64,000 nucleotides of DNA from Dyadobacter sp. CY343 (GTDB taxonomy: Bacteria; Bacteroidota; Bacteroidia; Cytophagales; Spirosomataceae), in assembly GCF_021390335.1 (NCBI RefSeq), contig NZ_JAJUXK010000005.1, forward strand, positions 124,001-188,000, in the 5' to 3' direction. The position numbers and the translations under genes are program-made. The notes below the pieces were generated by a model that worked only from the letters and a program-made list of their open reading frames with translations, was not told the DNA's origin and ran no database searches. Numbering within the stretch: the first letter of the stretch is position 1; the number at the start of each line of letters is the position of its first letter. This document shows, piece after piece, positions 1-6,993 of the stretch.

Positions 1-449
1 TCTTCTTTGACAGTTTCGAGAACGATCGTGGTGCGTGTAGATAAGATTTTCGGGATTTTGCTGAAAGAGTTACGCATTAATTCCATCAGCGACGCGGAGT
101 CGGTTGTGCGCACTTTCACGAGGTAGCAATCCTCGCCGGCAATGTGGTGCACTTCCTGTACTTCGGGGATTTTTGCAAACTCTTTCGCCGTATCATTGCT
201 GCCCATTCCTTCGGATGATCTGACCGAAATGAACGCGAGCAGACTTTGCTGCAATGCCGCGGGATTGATCCGGGTTGTGTACTGTACGATCACATTCTTC
301 TGTTCCAATTTCTTGACCCGCTCCAAAACAGCAGAAGGCGCCATTTCAAGCTCCCTCGCCAGATCTGCATTGGTAATCCGCGCATTTTCCTGCATCAGCC
401 GCAGGATATTCAGGTCTGTTTTGTCAAGTGTAAATTCAGCAGGGCTCAT
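1..449 (-). CDS. Lrp/AsnC family transcriptional regulator (3' end cut by window)
   Basis: Reads in from the right with ATG at 449 and runs off the left edge, so about 149 residues are visible and the C-terminus is missing. The N-terminal winged helix-turn-helix (about residues 5-55: LDKTDLNILRLMQENARITN, then LARELEMAPSAVLERVKKLE) is typical AsnC/Lrp. The second half (about 65-149) is the RAM ligand-binding/oligomerisation domain with the usual HHIAGEDCYLVKV segment. Family members bind amino acids and act as local or global regulators. It is divergent from the UbiA-PKS operon, with 173 bp between starts, so it may control that operon and itself; this is inference. An Lrp-like 15-bp palindrome lies at 472-486. 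Confidence 0.9.
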   Translation of the reverse strand, partial: MSPAEFTLDKTDLNILRLMQENARITNADLARELEMAPSAVLERVKKLEQKNVIVQYTTRINPAALQQSLLAFISVRSSEGMGSNDTAKEFAKIPEVQEVHHIAGEDCYLVKVRTTDSASLMELMRNSFSKIPKILSTRTTIVLETVKE

Positions 450-471
450 ATTCGCTCAATATTACGTTTGT

Positions 472-486
472 CTGAATATTGTTCAG
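472..486. promoter_or_regulatory. candidate Lrp/AsnC-type operator
   Basis: CTGAATATTGTTCAG is an interrupted palindrome (CTGAA, 5 bases, TTCAG). I count 12 of 15 positions agreeing with the E. coli Lrp consensus YAGHAWATTWTDCTR. It sits 22 bp upstream of the lrp-type start codon in the divergent intergenic region. Position and shape suggest autoregulation; no binding is demonstrated. Confidence 0.4.
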
Positions 487-598
487 TAAATGTATCTTTT
501 TTATGTATAAAATACTGCATATATGTATGTATTTCGCTTATAGTTCTGTTTAGTCTGGATTTTTTACAATTGTTGCAATGTGTGCCTGAACAGTTGGA

Positions 599-620
599 CC
601 GAATATTTCTTTATATTCGG
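599..620 (+). promoter_or_regulatory. hairpin immediately upstream of the UbiA-PKS start codon
   Basis: Perfect 8-bp inverted repeat CCGAATAT / ATATTCGG with a 6-base TTCTTT loop, ending 2 bases before the ATG at 623. In an mRNA starting upstream it would occupy the ribosome landing site, so it could tune translation. No T-run follows, so it is not a terminator. Confidence 0.45.
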
Positions 621-622
621 TT

Positions 623-2581
623 ATGCGCATCGACGGTAATACCATTAAGCTCCTGAGAATCCCATTCTCGTTCTTTTTGATGCCGCTTTTTCTGTTTGCG
701 TACAGCCAGGCAGAAACGGTGGTGCATCGGCAGGCGCTCTGGGCTTTTTTGATCATTCATCTGCTTGTATATCCGGCCAGTAACGGTTACAACAGTTTCG
801 TCGACCGGGACGAGGAGAGTATTGGCGGACTTGAAAAACCGCCGCTGCCTACGAAGGATTTGTTTTATCTAACCGTTTTAATGGACGCTGCCTCAATCTT
901 ATTGGCGCTTCTCTTCGTAAATACTTTGTTTGCAGTTTGTCTGATCTTATATATTGCTGCGTCGCGGGCTTACAGTTCCCGGCAAATACGGTTGAAGAAA
1001 TATCCTTACGCGGGTTTTCTCACAGTCGTGTTTTTTCAGGGCGCGTTTACCTATTATATGTCGATCGTCGGCATTTCCGGAAAGGTGCTGGAAATGAGTC
1101 CCGCAAACTGGTACGTGCTATTGGGCTGCTCATTCCAGATCGCGGGTGCTTATCCGCTCACACAGGTTTATCAGCACCGGCAAGACCTGAAAGACGGGAT
1201 CGTTACGCTGAGCTACAAGCTAGGCTACATCGGGACATTCGTGTTCACCGCGCTGATGTTTTTGCTCTGCAATAGCTTTTATTATTTGTATTTTACGACC
1301 AACAAACTTGGAATGATTTTTTTCATTGTCCAGGTGTTTTTCTTACCGATCGTGGTCTACTTCGGATATTGGTTTTATCTGGTAAAAAAGGATAGGGGAG
1401 AGGCTAATTTCAGGAACACGATGCGGATGAACTGGGTGGCGGCGATCTGCATGAATAGTTGTTTCATCATATTAATTATTATTAACAGGATTCCTTTGAG
1501 TTATATATCAGCAATTGAGACCGCCGTTCCGGACCATCGTTATTCGCAGGAAACATTAGCTTCATTTTATTCGGGATCGACCGACGATTTGATCACCAAA
1601 AGGAAGATCAAGGTAGTAGCGGGTAAAACGGGGATCGAAACACGGTATTCTGTCATCGCAGATTTTGACAAACAACCGGAGCAATACGAATTTTTTAATA
1701 AATCGGTTGACTTGCTACCCGAGCCCGGATTGGGCCGCCGCATGCAGCTTTACCAGGAACACGCCACAAAACTTTCCTTGCAGGCAGTCAATAAGATCAG
1801 GGGATTTGAGCAGATAAAAGGTCAAATTACACATTTGATCACGGTAACCTGTACGGGCTTGTTTGCGCCAGGGCTGGATGTGGAACTGATGCGGGAGCTT
1901 AATCTGCCGCCTTCCATTCAGCGGAGCAGTGTCAATTTTATGGGCTGCAATGCGGCGATCATTGCTTTGAAACAGGCCGATACCATTTGTCGTACAACCC
2001 CAAAAGCCAAAGTGCTGGTGGTGTGCACAGAGCTCTGTACCATTCATTTTCAAAAACAATATAACGACGACTACCTGCTTTCCAACCTGCTTTTCGGCGA
2101 CGGATCGGTGGCGGCGCTCGTAACTGCGCAGCCTTCTGAACAGTACCTGCATAGTGTCAGCATTGAATCTTTTAACTCGATGGTACTGCATAACGGCTAT
2201 TCAGATATGGCGTGGCGGCTCTCAGAAACGGGTTTTATTATGAATTTGTCTTCCTATGTGCCCGATCTGATCAGCAAGAATATCGAACCGATGCTGCGGG
2301 CAGTGAAGCTGAGTGTGGGTGGTTACAAACACTGGGCGATACACCCGGGCGGGAAGAGGATCGTGGATGATTTTGCACTTGCGCTCGGGCTTGACAAATG
2401 CGCGCTCGCACATACCTACCAGATTTTGAAGGATTACGGCAATATGTCCTCGCCGACGGTTCTGTTTGTATTAAAAGAAGTGTTGGAAAAAGCGAAGCCG
2501 GAGCACCAGGGCGACCGGATATTCTCCGCAGCTTTTGGTCCGGGACTGAGCATTGAAACAATGCAGCTGCAATATGTTTGA
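623..2581 (+). CDS. UbiA-family prenyltransferase fused to type III polyketide synthase
   Basis: A single 652-codon frame encodes two enzymes. Residues 1 to about 290 form a polytopic UbiA-type membrane domain, with a first Asp-rich motif N57SFVDRDEE, a second motif HRQDLKDG (D188, D191) and a last membrane helix at about 270-288. Residues from about 292 are a complete type III PKS (chalcone-synthase fold) starting LSYISAIETAVPDHRYSQ. It keeps the catalytic triad Cys410 (VTCTGLFAPGLD), His574 (WAIHPGG) and Asn607 (YGNMSSPTVLFVL). Type III PKSs use acyl-CoA starters and malonyl-CoA to make pyrones or alkylresorcinols; UbiA enzymes prenylate aromatic rings in the membrane. There is almost no linker. 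An in-frame TTG (codon 292, bases 1496-1498, preceded by AACAGGA) falls exactly where a free PKS would start, so independent initiation is possible. The stop overlaps the next start (ATGTTTGA). Product unknown; a prenylated phenolic lipid is my inference. Confidence 0.88.
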   Translation: MRIDGNTIKLLRIPFSFFLMPLFLFAYSQAETVVHRQALWAFLIIHLLVYPASNGYNSFVDRDEESIGGLEKPPLPTKDLFYLTVLMDAASILLALLFVNTLFAVCLILYIAASRAYSSRQIRLKKYPYAGFLTVVFFQGAFTYYMSIVGISGKVLEMSPANWYVLLGCSFQIAGAYPLTQVYQHRQDLKDGIVTLSYKLGYIGTFVFTALMFLLCNSFYYLYFTTNKLGMIFFIVQVFFLPIVVYFGYWFYLVKKDRGEANFRNTMRMNWVAAICMNSCFIILIIINRIPLSYISAIETAVPDHRYSQETLASFYSGSTDDLITKRKIKVVAGKTGIETRYSVIADFDKQPEQYEFFNKSVDLLPEPGLGRRMQLYQEHATKLSLQAVNKIRGFEQIKGQITHLITVTCTGLFAPGLDVELMRELNLPPSIQRSSVNFMGCNAAIIALKQADTICRTTPKAKVLVVCTELCTIHFQKQYNDDYLLSNLLFGDGSVAALVTAQPSEQYLHSVSIESFNSMVLHNGYSDMAWRLSETGFIMNLSSYVPDLISKNIEPMLRAVKLSVGGYKHWAIHPGGKRIVDDFALALGLDKCALAHTYQILKDYGNMSSPTVLFVLKEVLEKAKPEHQGDRIFSAAFGPGLSIETMQLQYV

Positions 2582-3269
2582 GGTCAGGAGCGCGGAAAAG
2601 GAATTGCTCGACCGGGATGATATTCCAGCCGCCGACCTTTTCGAAAATCTGAAAGAACTCGATTTTATTAATCACTGGCTGGGAGGCTATGCGATCTCTT
2701 TCGATGCACTGAAAAGTGTATTAAAAAAAGAGAAATCCTACAAACTGGCGGATATTGGCTGCGGCGGCGGAGATACGCTCAAAAGGATCGCCGAATGGAA
2801 CCGGAAAGCGGGTTTCGATCTTGATTTGTATGGTATTGATATCAAGCCGGTTTGTATCAAGTATGCGGCTAACAACCTTAAAAACAGCAACGTCAGCCTG
2901 ATTTGCGACGATTATCGCAACCTGTTTTCACACGTCGGGCAGGTTGATATTATTCATGCTTGTCTCTTTTGTCATCACCTCAGTAATAGCGAGTTGGCCG
3001 AGTTGGTGGGTTTTGCTTTGAAAAATAAGGCTATCCTTGTGATTAACGATCTCGAACGCAATGCTTTGGCGCATTATTCTATTAAATACCTGACCCGTTT
3101 TTTCTCAAAATCTTACCTGGTGAAAAACGACGCGCCGCTTTCGGTATTGAGGGGTTTCAAAAGGAAAGAGTGGATCGCGATTATTCGGGAAGCTGGCGCC
3201 GGGCATTTCTCGGTTCGAAATAAATGGGCTTTCAGGCATGAAGTGATCGTATATGGAAACGCGGACTGA
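2574..3269 (+). CDS. class I SAM-dependent methyltransferase
   Basis: 231-residue protein. The SAM-binding motif I is clear (ADIGCGGGDTLKRIAEW), followed by the acidic ribose-binding strand (LDLYGIDIK) and a motif near CDDYRNL. I start it at ATG 2574, which overlaps the PKS stop; an in-frame ATG at 2553 would add seven residues inside the PKS frame and is less likely. Position directly after a type III PKS and before an FAD oxidoreductase mirrors the SrsA-SrsB-SrsC phenolic-lipid set of Streptomyces griseus, where SrsB methylates the alkylresorcinol. O- or C-methylation of the PKS product is therefore the likely role, by context rather than direct evidence. Confidence 0.85.
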   Translation: MFEVRSAEKELLDRDDIPAADLFENLKELDFINHWLGGYAISFDALKSVLKKEKSYKLADIGCGGGDTLKRIAEWNRKAGFDLDLYGIDIKPVCIKYAANNLKNSNVSLICDDYRNLFSHVGQVDIIHACLFCHHLSNSELAELVGFALKNKAILVINDLERNALAHYSIKYLTRFFSKSYLVKNDAPLSVLRGFKRKEWIAIIREAGAGHFSVRNKWAFRHEVIVYGNAD

Positions 3270-4377
3270 GGTGTACGATTGTGGGATCGTAGGTGGCGGG
3301 CTTGCGGGCCTTTGCCTGGCTATACAACTCGCCGACGAGGGTTTTTCAGTGATTTTATTTGAGAAAAACAGATATCCTTTCAATAAGGTTTGCGGCGAGT
3401 ATATATCGATGGAAAGCTTTGATTTTCTGAAAAGGCTGGGTCTTCCTTTCGATTCTCTGAATATTCCCTTTATCAATCAGCTGGGAATCAGTTCGTCGCG
3501 TGGCTTTATGCTGGAACATGTGCTGCAATCGGGCGGGTTTGGGATCAGCCGGTACACTTTGGATCACCAGCTGAGTATCATCGCTGCTACGAAAGGGGTT
3601 GTAGTAAAGGAAAATTGTAAGGTATCCGACGTTTCGAGCACCGGCGGAGAATATTATGTTACCACAAGTTCGGGTACTTTCAAAGCGCGTTTGGTATGCG
3701 GCAGTTACGGAAAGTATACCCCGCAATTTATTAAAAACACTTCCACAAAAACTGCGCAGAACTACATTGGCGTGAAGTACCACGTGCACACCAACCTCCC
3801 TGCAAACCGGATCGAGCTGCATAATTTTCGCGACGGATATTGCGGTATTTCAAAAGTCGATAGAAACCAGTATTGTCTCTGCTACCTGACCACTTCCCGA
3901 AATTTGCAGGAAAACGGCAAAGATATCAGGGCGATGGAAGAACGGATTCTTTTTAAAAACCCTCATTTGAAAAGGATATTTCAGGAATCAGAGTTTGTGA
4001 ATACCCAGCCGCTCGTGATCAGCAATATCAACTTCGAAAAAAAAGCAACCGAAAGCGACGGGATATTTTTGCTGGGCGACGCAGCCGGTTCGATTACGCC
4101 TCTTTGTGGAAATGGAATGAGTTTGGGCATGCACGCTTCTTATTTGCTCGCGAAGGAAATCGCACTGCATTTACACCAAAAACAATCCAGAGAATCGTTG
4201 AGTATAAATTATCAGCGGGCGTGGAATAATGCATTCAGCAAACGCATTACAGCGGGATATTACCTGCAAAACCTGTTTGGAAAGGAAACGACGACCGATC
4301 TTGCATTGCGGCTATTAGACAAAACCCCCAAACTTCTCAATAAGCTCGTAACGCTTACCCACGGGAAACCATTCTAA
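3253..4377 (+). CDS. FAD-dependent oxidoreductase (geranylgeranyl-reductase/monooxygenase type)
   Basis: 374 residues. The N-terminus holds the Rossmann dinucleotide-binding loop (CGIVGGGLAGLCLAIQLA) and the FixC/geranylgeranyl-reductase-like KVCGEYIS segment near residue 50. The second FAD motif is GIFLLGDAAGSITPLCGNGM near 275. The start overlaps the methyltransferase by 17 bases, so the operon is tightly coupled. By analogy with SrsC it may hydroxylate the phenolic ring to a hydroquinone/quinone; alternatively it may reduce the prenyl chain. The stop overlaps the convergent crtYcd stop by 4 bases, with no terminator hairpin between them. Confidence 0.85.
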   Translation: METRTEVYDCGIVGGGLAGLCLAIQLADEGFSVILFEKNRYPFNKVCGEYISMESFDFLKRLGLPFDSLNIPFINQLGISSSRGFMLEHVLQSGGFGISRYTLDHQLSIIAATKGVVVKENCKVSDVSSTGGEYYVTTSSGTFKARLVCGSYGKYTPQFIKNTSTKTAQNYIGVKYHVHTNLPANRIELHNFRDGYCGISKVDRNQYCLCYLTTSRNLQENGKDIRAMEERILFKNPHLKRIFQESEFVNTQPLVISNINFEKKATESDGIFLLGDAAGSITPLCGNGMSLGMHASYLLAKEIALHLHQKQSRESLSINYQRAWNNAFSKRITAGYYLQNLFGKETTTDLALRLLDKTPKLLNKLVTLTHGKPF

Positions 4378-5078
4378 CTTAACTGGGCTATTACAGCGCG
4401 CCTGGCAAGGAGCTTTTCAAACAGAAAAGTATTCAAAAGCAGCATGAGCATGCCGTAAAAAAGATCTTCCACAGGAATGGTCAGGAAGCGGACACCTACA
4501 TTTTCAGCGTCGTTATACCACACGATCGGCTCGTCGAGGCCAGTGCCGGTGAGAATTCCATTTACAATAATGAAAGGAATCAGCAGGAACATGTGCGAAT
4601 ACAGAAACAGGCTCAGCCACTCGGGTTTTGCGGAGAATTTTAAATACAATAGAAAGAAAAAGAGCAGTATCGATGTTGAGAACGTGTAGGCTCTGTCGTA
4701 AAAAACGATCGCTGAAATACCCGAAACAACGATAAACAGCCAGATTACAAAGTTTTCGGCGCGGATCCTGTAATCCAATCCGAGAAAAACGCGGAAAGTG
4801 TAATAGGTGAAAATACAAGCGTAGGGAATGCAGATAAAGAACAATATCTCTTCGATAGGCAGGCCGAGGAGGTAAACTCCCACCAGGTATTTGGGTGTAA
4901 ATCCCCAAACGCCGATCTGCGTAAAAAAGCTGTCCCAAACGATGAATGGTAATGCGGCTATCAGGATAGCAGGCCATAGAATCGGCCAATGCTTGCTCAG
5001 ACCAATTTTGGGATGAAAAGATGCAATAACCGGGACGGAAATGGATGCGAGGTCTATTAACAAATACAATGAACTCAT
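4374..5078 (-). CDS. crtYcd: lycopene cyclase, fused CrtYc-CrtYd type
   Basis: 234-residue integral membrane protein made of two similar lycopene-cyclase domains in tandem, as in the fused form of the heterodimeric actinobacterial cyclase. Each half keeps the acidic motif: LP-I-E76-E77-ILFF in the first and IP-V-E204-D205-LFYG in the second. It cyclises lycopene to beta-carotene in the membrane. I start at ATG 5078 because it overlaps the crtZ stop (ATGA) and gives the normal N-terminus MSSLYLLIDLAS; the upstream extension lies inside crtZ. It is the last gene of the crt operon, and its stop overlaps the convergent oxidoreductase. Confidence 0.9.
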   Translation of the reverse strand: MSSLYLLIDLASISVPVIASFHPKIGLSKHWPILWPAILIAALPFIVWDSFFTQIGVWGFTPKYLVGVYLLGLPIEEILFFICIPYACIFTYYTFRVFLGLDYRIRAENFVIWLFIVVSGISAIVFYDRAYTFSTSILLFFFLLYLKFSAKPEWLSLFLYSHMFLLIPFIIVNGILTGTGLDEPIVWYNDAENVGVRFLTIPVEDLFYGMLMLLLNTFLFEKLLARRAVIAQLS

Positions 5079-5548
5079 CTCGCCGCCGTTTTTTTCGCCT
5101 CTCTGAAATACTTCAATGGTACCCAAAGCATTCCGAAACACTCGCCTTCATGCTTTCCCAGATGTTTGTGATGCATTTTGTGAGCCCGCCGGATCGCCCG
5201 CAAATATACCGAATCGGTATTCCTGAAAACCCGGAACCGCTGGTGGATAAATACGTCGTGTATTATGAAATAAGTGAATCCGTAAATGGTAATGCCCAGT
5301 CCGATCCAGAACAGGTAATTAAAATCCTGGTTCAATCCGATCGTCAGGAACAAGATACCGGGTGTTGCGAAAATGACGAAGAAGTAGTCGTTTTTCTCAA
5401 AAAAATCACCGTCGTCGCGCTGGTGATGATCGTGGTGTAAGAACCATAAAAAGCCGTGCATCAGATATTTATGGGCAAGCCAGGCAACGCATTCCATTCC
5501 TATGAATGCCGCCATGACAATTAATGTATTTGTAATCCAGACTGGCAT
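5075..5548 (-). CDS. crtZ: beta-carotene hydroxylase
   Basis: 157-residue membrane di-iron hydroxylase of the fatty-acid hydroxylase superfamily. All histidine boxes are present: H26KYLMH31, HHDHH (38-42), H97DVFIH102 and H123KMHH. It hydroxylates the beta-ionone rings of beta-carotene at C3/C3', giving zeaxanthin. Located between idi and crtYcd. No crtW ketolase is visible in the window, so zeaxanthin is the predicted end point here. Confidence 0.93.
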   Translation of the reverse strand: MPVWITNTLIVMAAFIGMECVAWLAHKYLMHGFLWFLHHDHHQRDDGDFFEKNDYFFVIFATPGILFLTIGLNQDFNYLFWIGLGITIYGFTYFIIHDVFIHQRFRVFRNTDSVYLRAIRRAHKMHHKHLGKHEGECFGMLWVPLKYFREAKKTAAR

Positions 5549-5576
5549 AATATAAGTTGAGCCCGGTCAGGGGCGG

Positions 5577-6098
5577 TTATTTTTTAAGCTTGATCTTTTC
5601 AAAAACTTCGTCGAAGCAAATTTTGAGCCACTCGGTGTAATGTGTCGGATTCTGGTCAATATCTGCCTTGATCTCACTCATTTTGAGATATTTAAAGTCA
5701 CTTACTTCTTCTGTATTGATCAAAGGTTTTTCATCCGAAATCCCCCAGAAAACGTGATCCAGCTCATTTTCAGTCAAACCATTTTCTAACGCTGCGTGGT
5801 ACTGGAAAGTAAAAAGGAAATTGAGATCAGTAGTAATACCCATTTCTTCCTGCAACCTGCGTACCGCGGCGTGGTGGGTGGATTCGTCAGGAAAAGGGTG
5901 GCTGCAACAAGTATTTGACCACAATCCCTCCGAATGATATTTGCCAAAAGCCCGCCGTTGCAGCAGCATTTCGCCTTTTGAATTAAATATAAAAACAGAA
6001 AAAGCACGGTGGAGCATTCCTTTCTGGTGCGCTTCTAACTTCGGCATCAGGCCCACGGCCTCGTCTTCCTCATTTACCAGAACTACTTGATCACTCAT
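5577..6098 (-). CDS. idi: isopentenyl-diphosphate delta-isomerase, type 1
   Basis: 173-residue Nudix-fold enzyme converting IPP to DMAPP, the starter for carotenoid precursors. The catalytic segment WSNTCCSHPFPDE carries the active-site cysteine (C65 by alignment with E. coli WTNSVCGHP), followed by the Nudix-like RRLQEEMG helix and the ENELDHVF acidic segment. Start chosen at ATG 6098 (MSDQVVLVNEEDEAVG); the frame stays open upstream into the end of crtB, but those 22 extra codons do not resemble the family. Type 1 Idi needs Mg2+ and one other divalent metal. It lies inside the crt operon, so supply of DMAPP is co-regulated with pigment synthesis. Confidence 0.93.
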   Translation of the reverse strand: MSDQVVLVNEEDEAVGLMPKLEAHQKGMLHRAFSVFIFNSKGEMLLQRRAFGKYHSEGLWSNTCCSHPFPDESTHHAAVRRLQEEMGITTDLNFLFTFQYHAALENGLTENELDHVFWGISDEKPLINTEEVSDFKYLKMSEIKADIDQNPTHYTEWLKICFDEVFEKIKLKK

Positions 6099-6150
6099 AT
6101 TATTAGTGGGTTTCAGGGCGATAGTTCGCGTGACATATACATTTAGAACG

Positions 6151-6987
6151 TCACAACAGGTCAAACTGGTGCCTTAAAAGTGAACGAAACATCAGGCCGA
6201 GCTTGTCATAATCCGGGATCCTGATCCGCGCATTCATGACCTTTTCAGCCGGTGTTTCCTTTATTCGTATAAACAGTTTTTTATAATAATAATAAGCCAG
6301 ATAAACGCCCCTTCTGGCGCCGCCGGGCAATTTCTTGATGCCGATCAGTGCATTATCAAAATCTTCCTGGATCTCAGCCTGAATGATTTCTTTGTCCTTC
6401 ATCGAAAAATGATCGAAGTTCACCTCTGGGAAATACGTCCTGCCCAAGTCCTGGTAATCTGCTTTGAGGTCACGCAGGAAATTAACTTTCTGAAAAGCCG
6501 CGCCCAGTTTCATGGCGTAAGGCTTCAGTTCCTGGAAAATGGCGTCGTCTCCCTCTGCAAATACCCTCAGGCACATTAGCCCGACCACCTCGGCAGACCC
6601 GAGCACATATTCACTGAAAGTGTCCCGCGTATGTTCCTTTTTCTGCAAATCCATTTCCATACTCCTCAAAAAAGTATCGATCAGCTCCCATTCTATCTGG
6701 TATTTGTTGACCACGTGCTGGAAGCTGTTCAGGATCGGATTGATACTGATCCCTCTGCTGATCGCATCCACCGTAGCGACCCGGATCTCCCGCATCATCG
6801 CTTCCTTGTCGTAATCGTGAAAACTGTCGACGATTTCGTCTGCCAGTCTCACAAAACCATAAATGGCGTAAATAGGTGCTCTTAATGAGGGTTTAAGAAA
6901 GTAGATACCCAGCGAAAACGAGGTGCTGTATAGCTGTGTTGTCTTTTTGCTGCACGATGCCGATAAGTTGTCATACAGTATTTTCAT
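6151..6987 (-). CDS. crtB: phytoene synthase
   Basis: 278 residues, squalene/phytoene synthase family. The two aspartate-rich substrate-Mg2+ motifs are intact: D50EIVD54 and D173LKAD177 (in FLRDLKADYQDLGRTYFP). It condenses two GGPP to phytoene, the first committed carotenoid step. No GGPP synthase gene occurs in the window, so that precursor must come from elsewhere. It lies 6 bp downstream of crtI, consistent with one transcript. Confidence 0.95.
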   Translation of the reverse strand: MKILYDNLSASCSKKTTQLYSTSFSLGIYFLKPSLRAPIYAIYGFVRLADEIVDSFHDYDKEAMMREIRVATVDAISRGISINPILNSFQHVVNKYQIEWELIDTFLRSMEMDLQKKEHTRDTFSEYVLGSAEVVGLMCLRVFAEGDDAIFQELKPYAMKLGAAFQKVNFLRDLKADYQDLGRTYFPEVNFDHFSMKDKEIIQAEIQEDFDNALIGIKKLPGGARRGVYLAYYYYKKLFIRIKETPAEKVMNARIRIPDYDKLGLMFRSLLRHQFDLL

Positions 6988-6993
6988 GGTTTC

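Noticed and set aside
1440..1510. Possible missed stop between the UbiA and PKS parts
   Set aside because: Reading the frame codon by codon gives no stop and no frame change; the fusion is kept, with resequencing suggested as the check.
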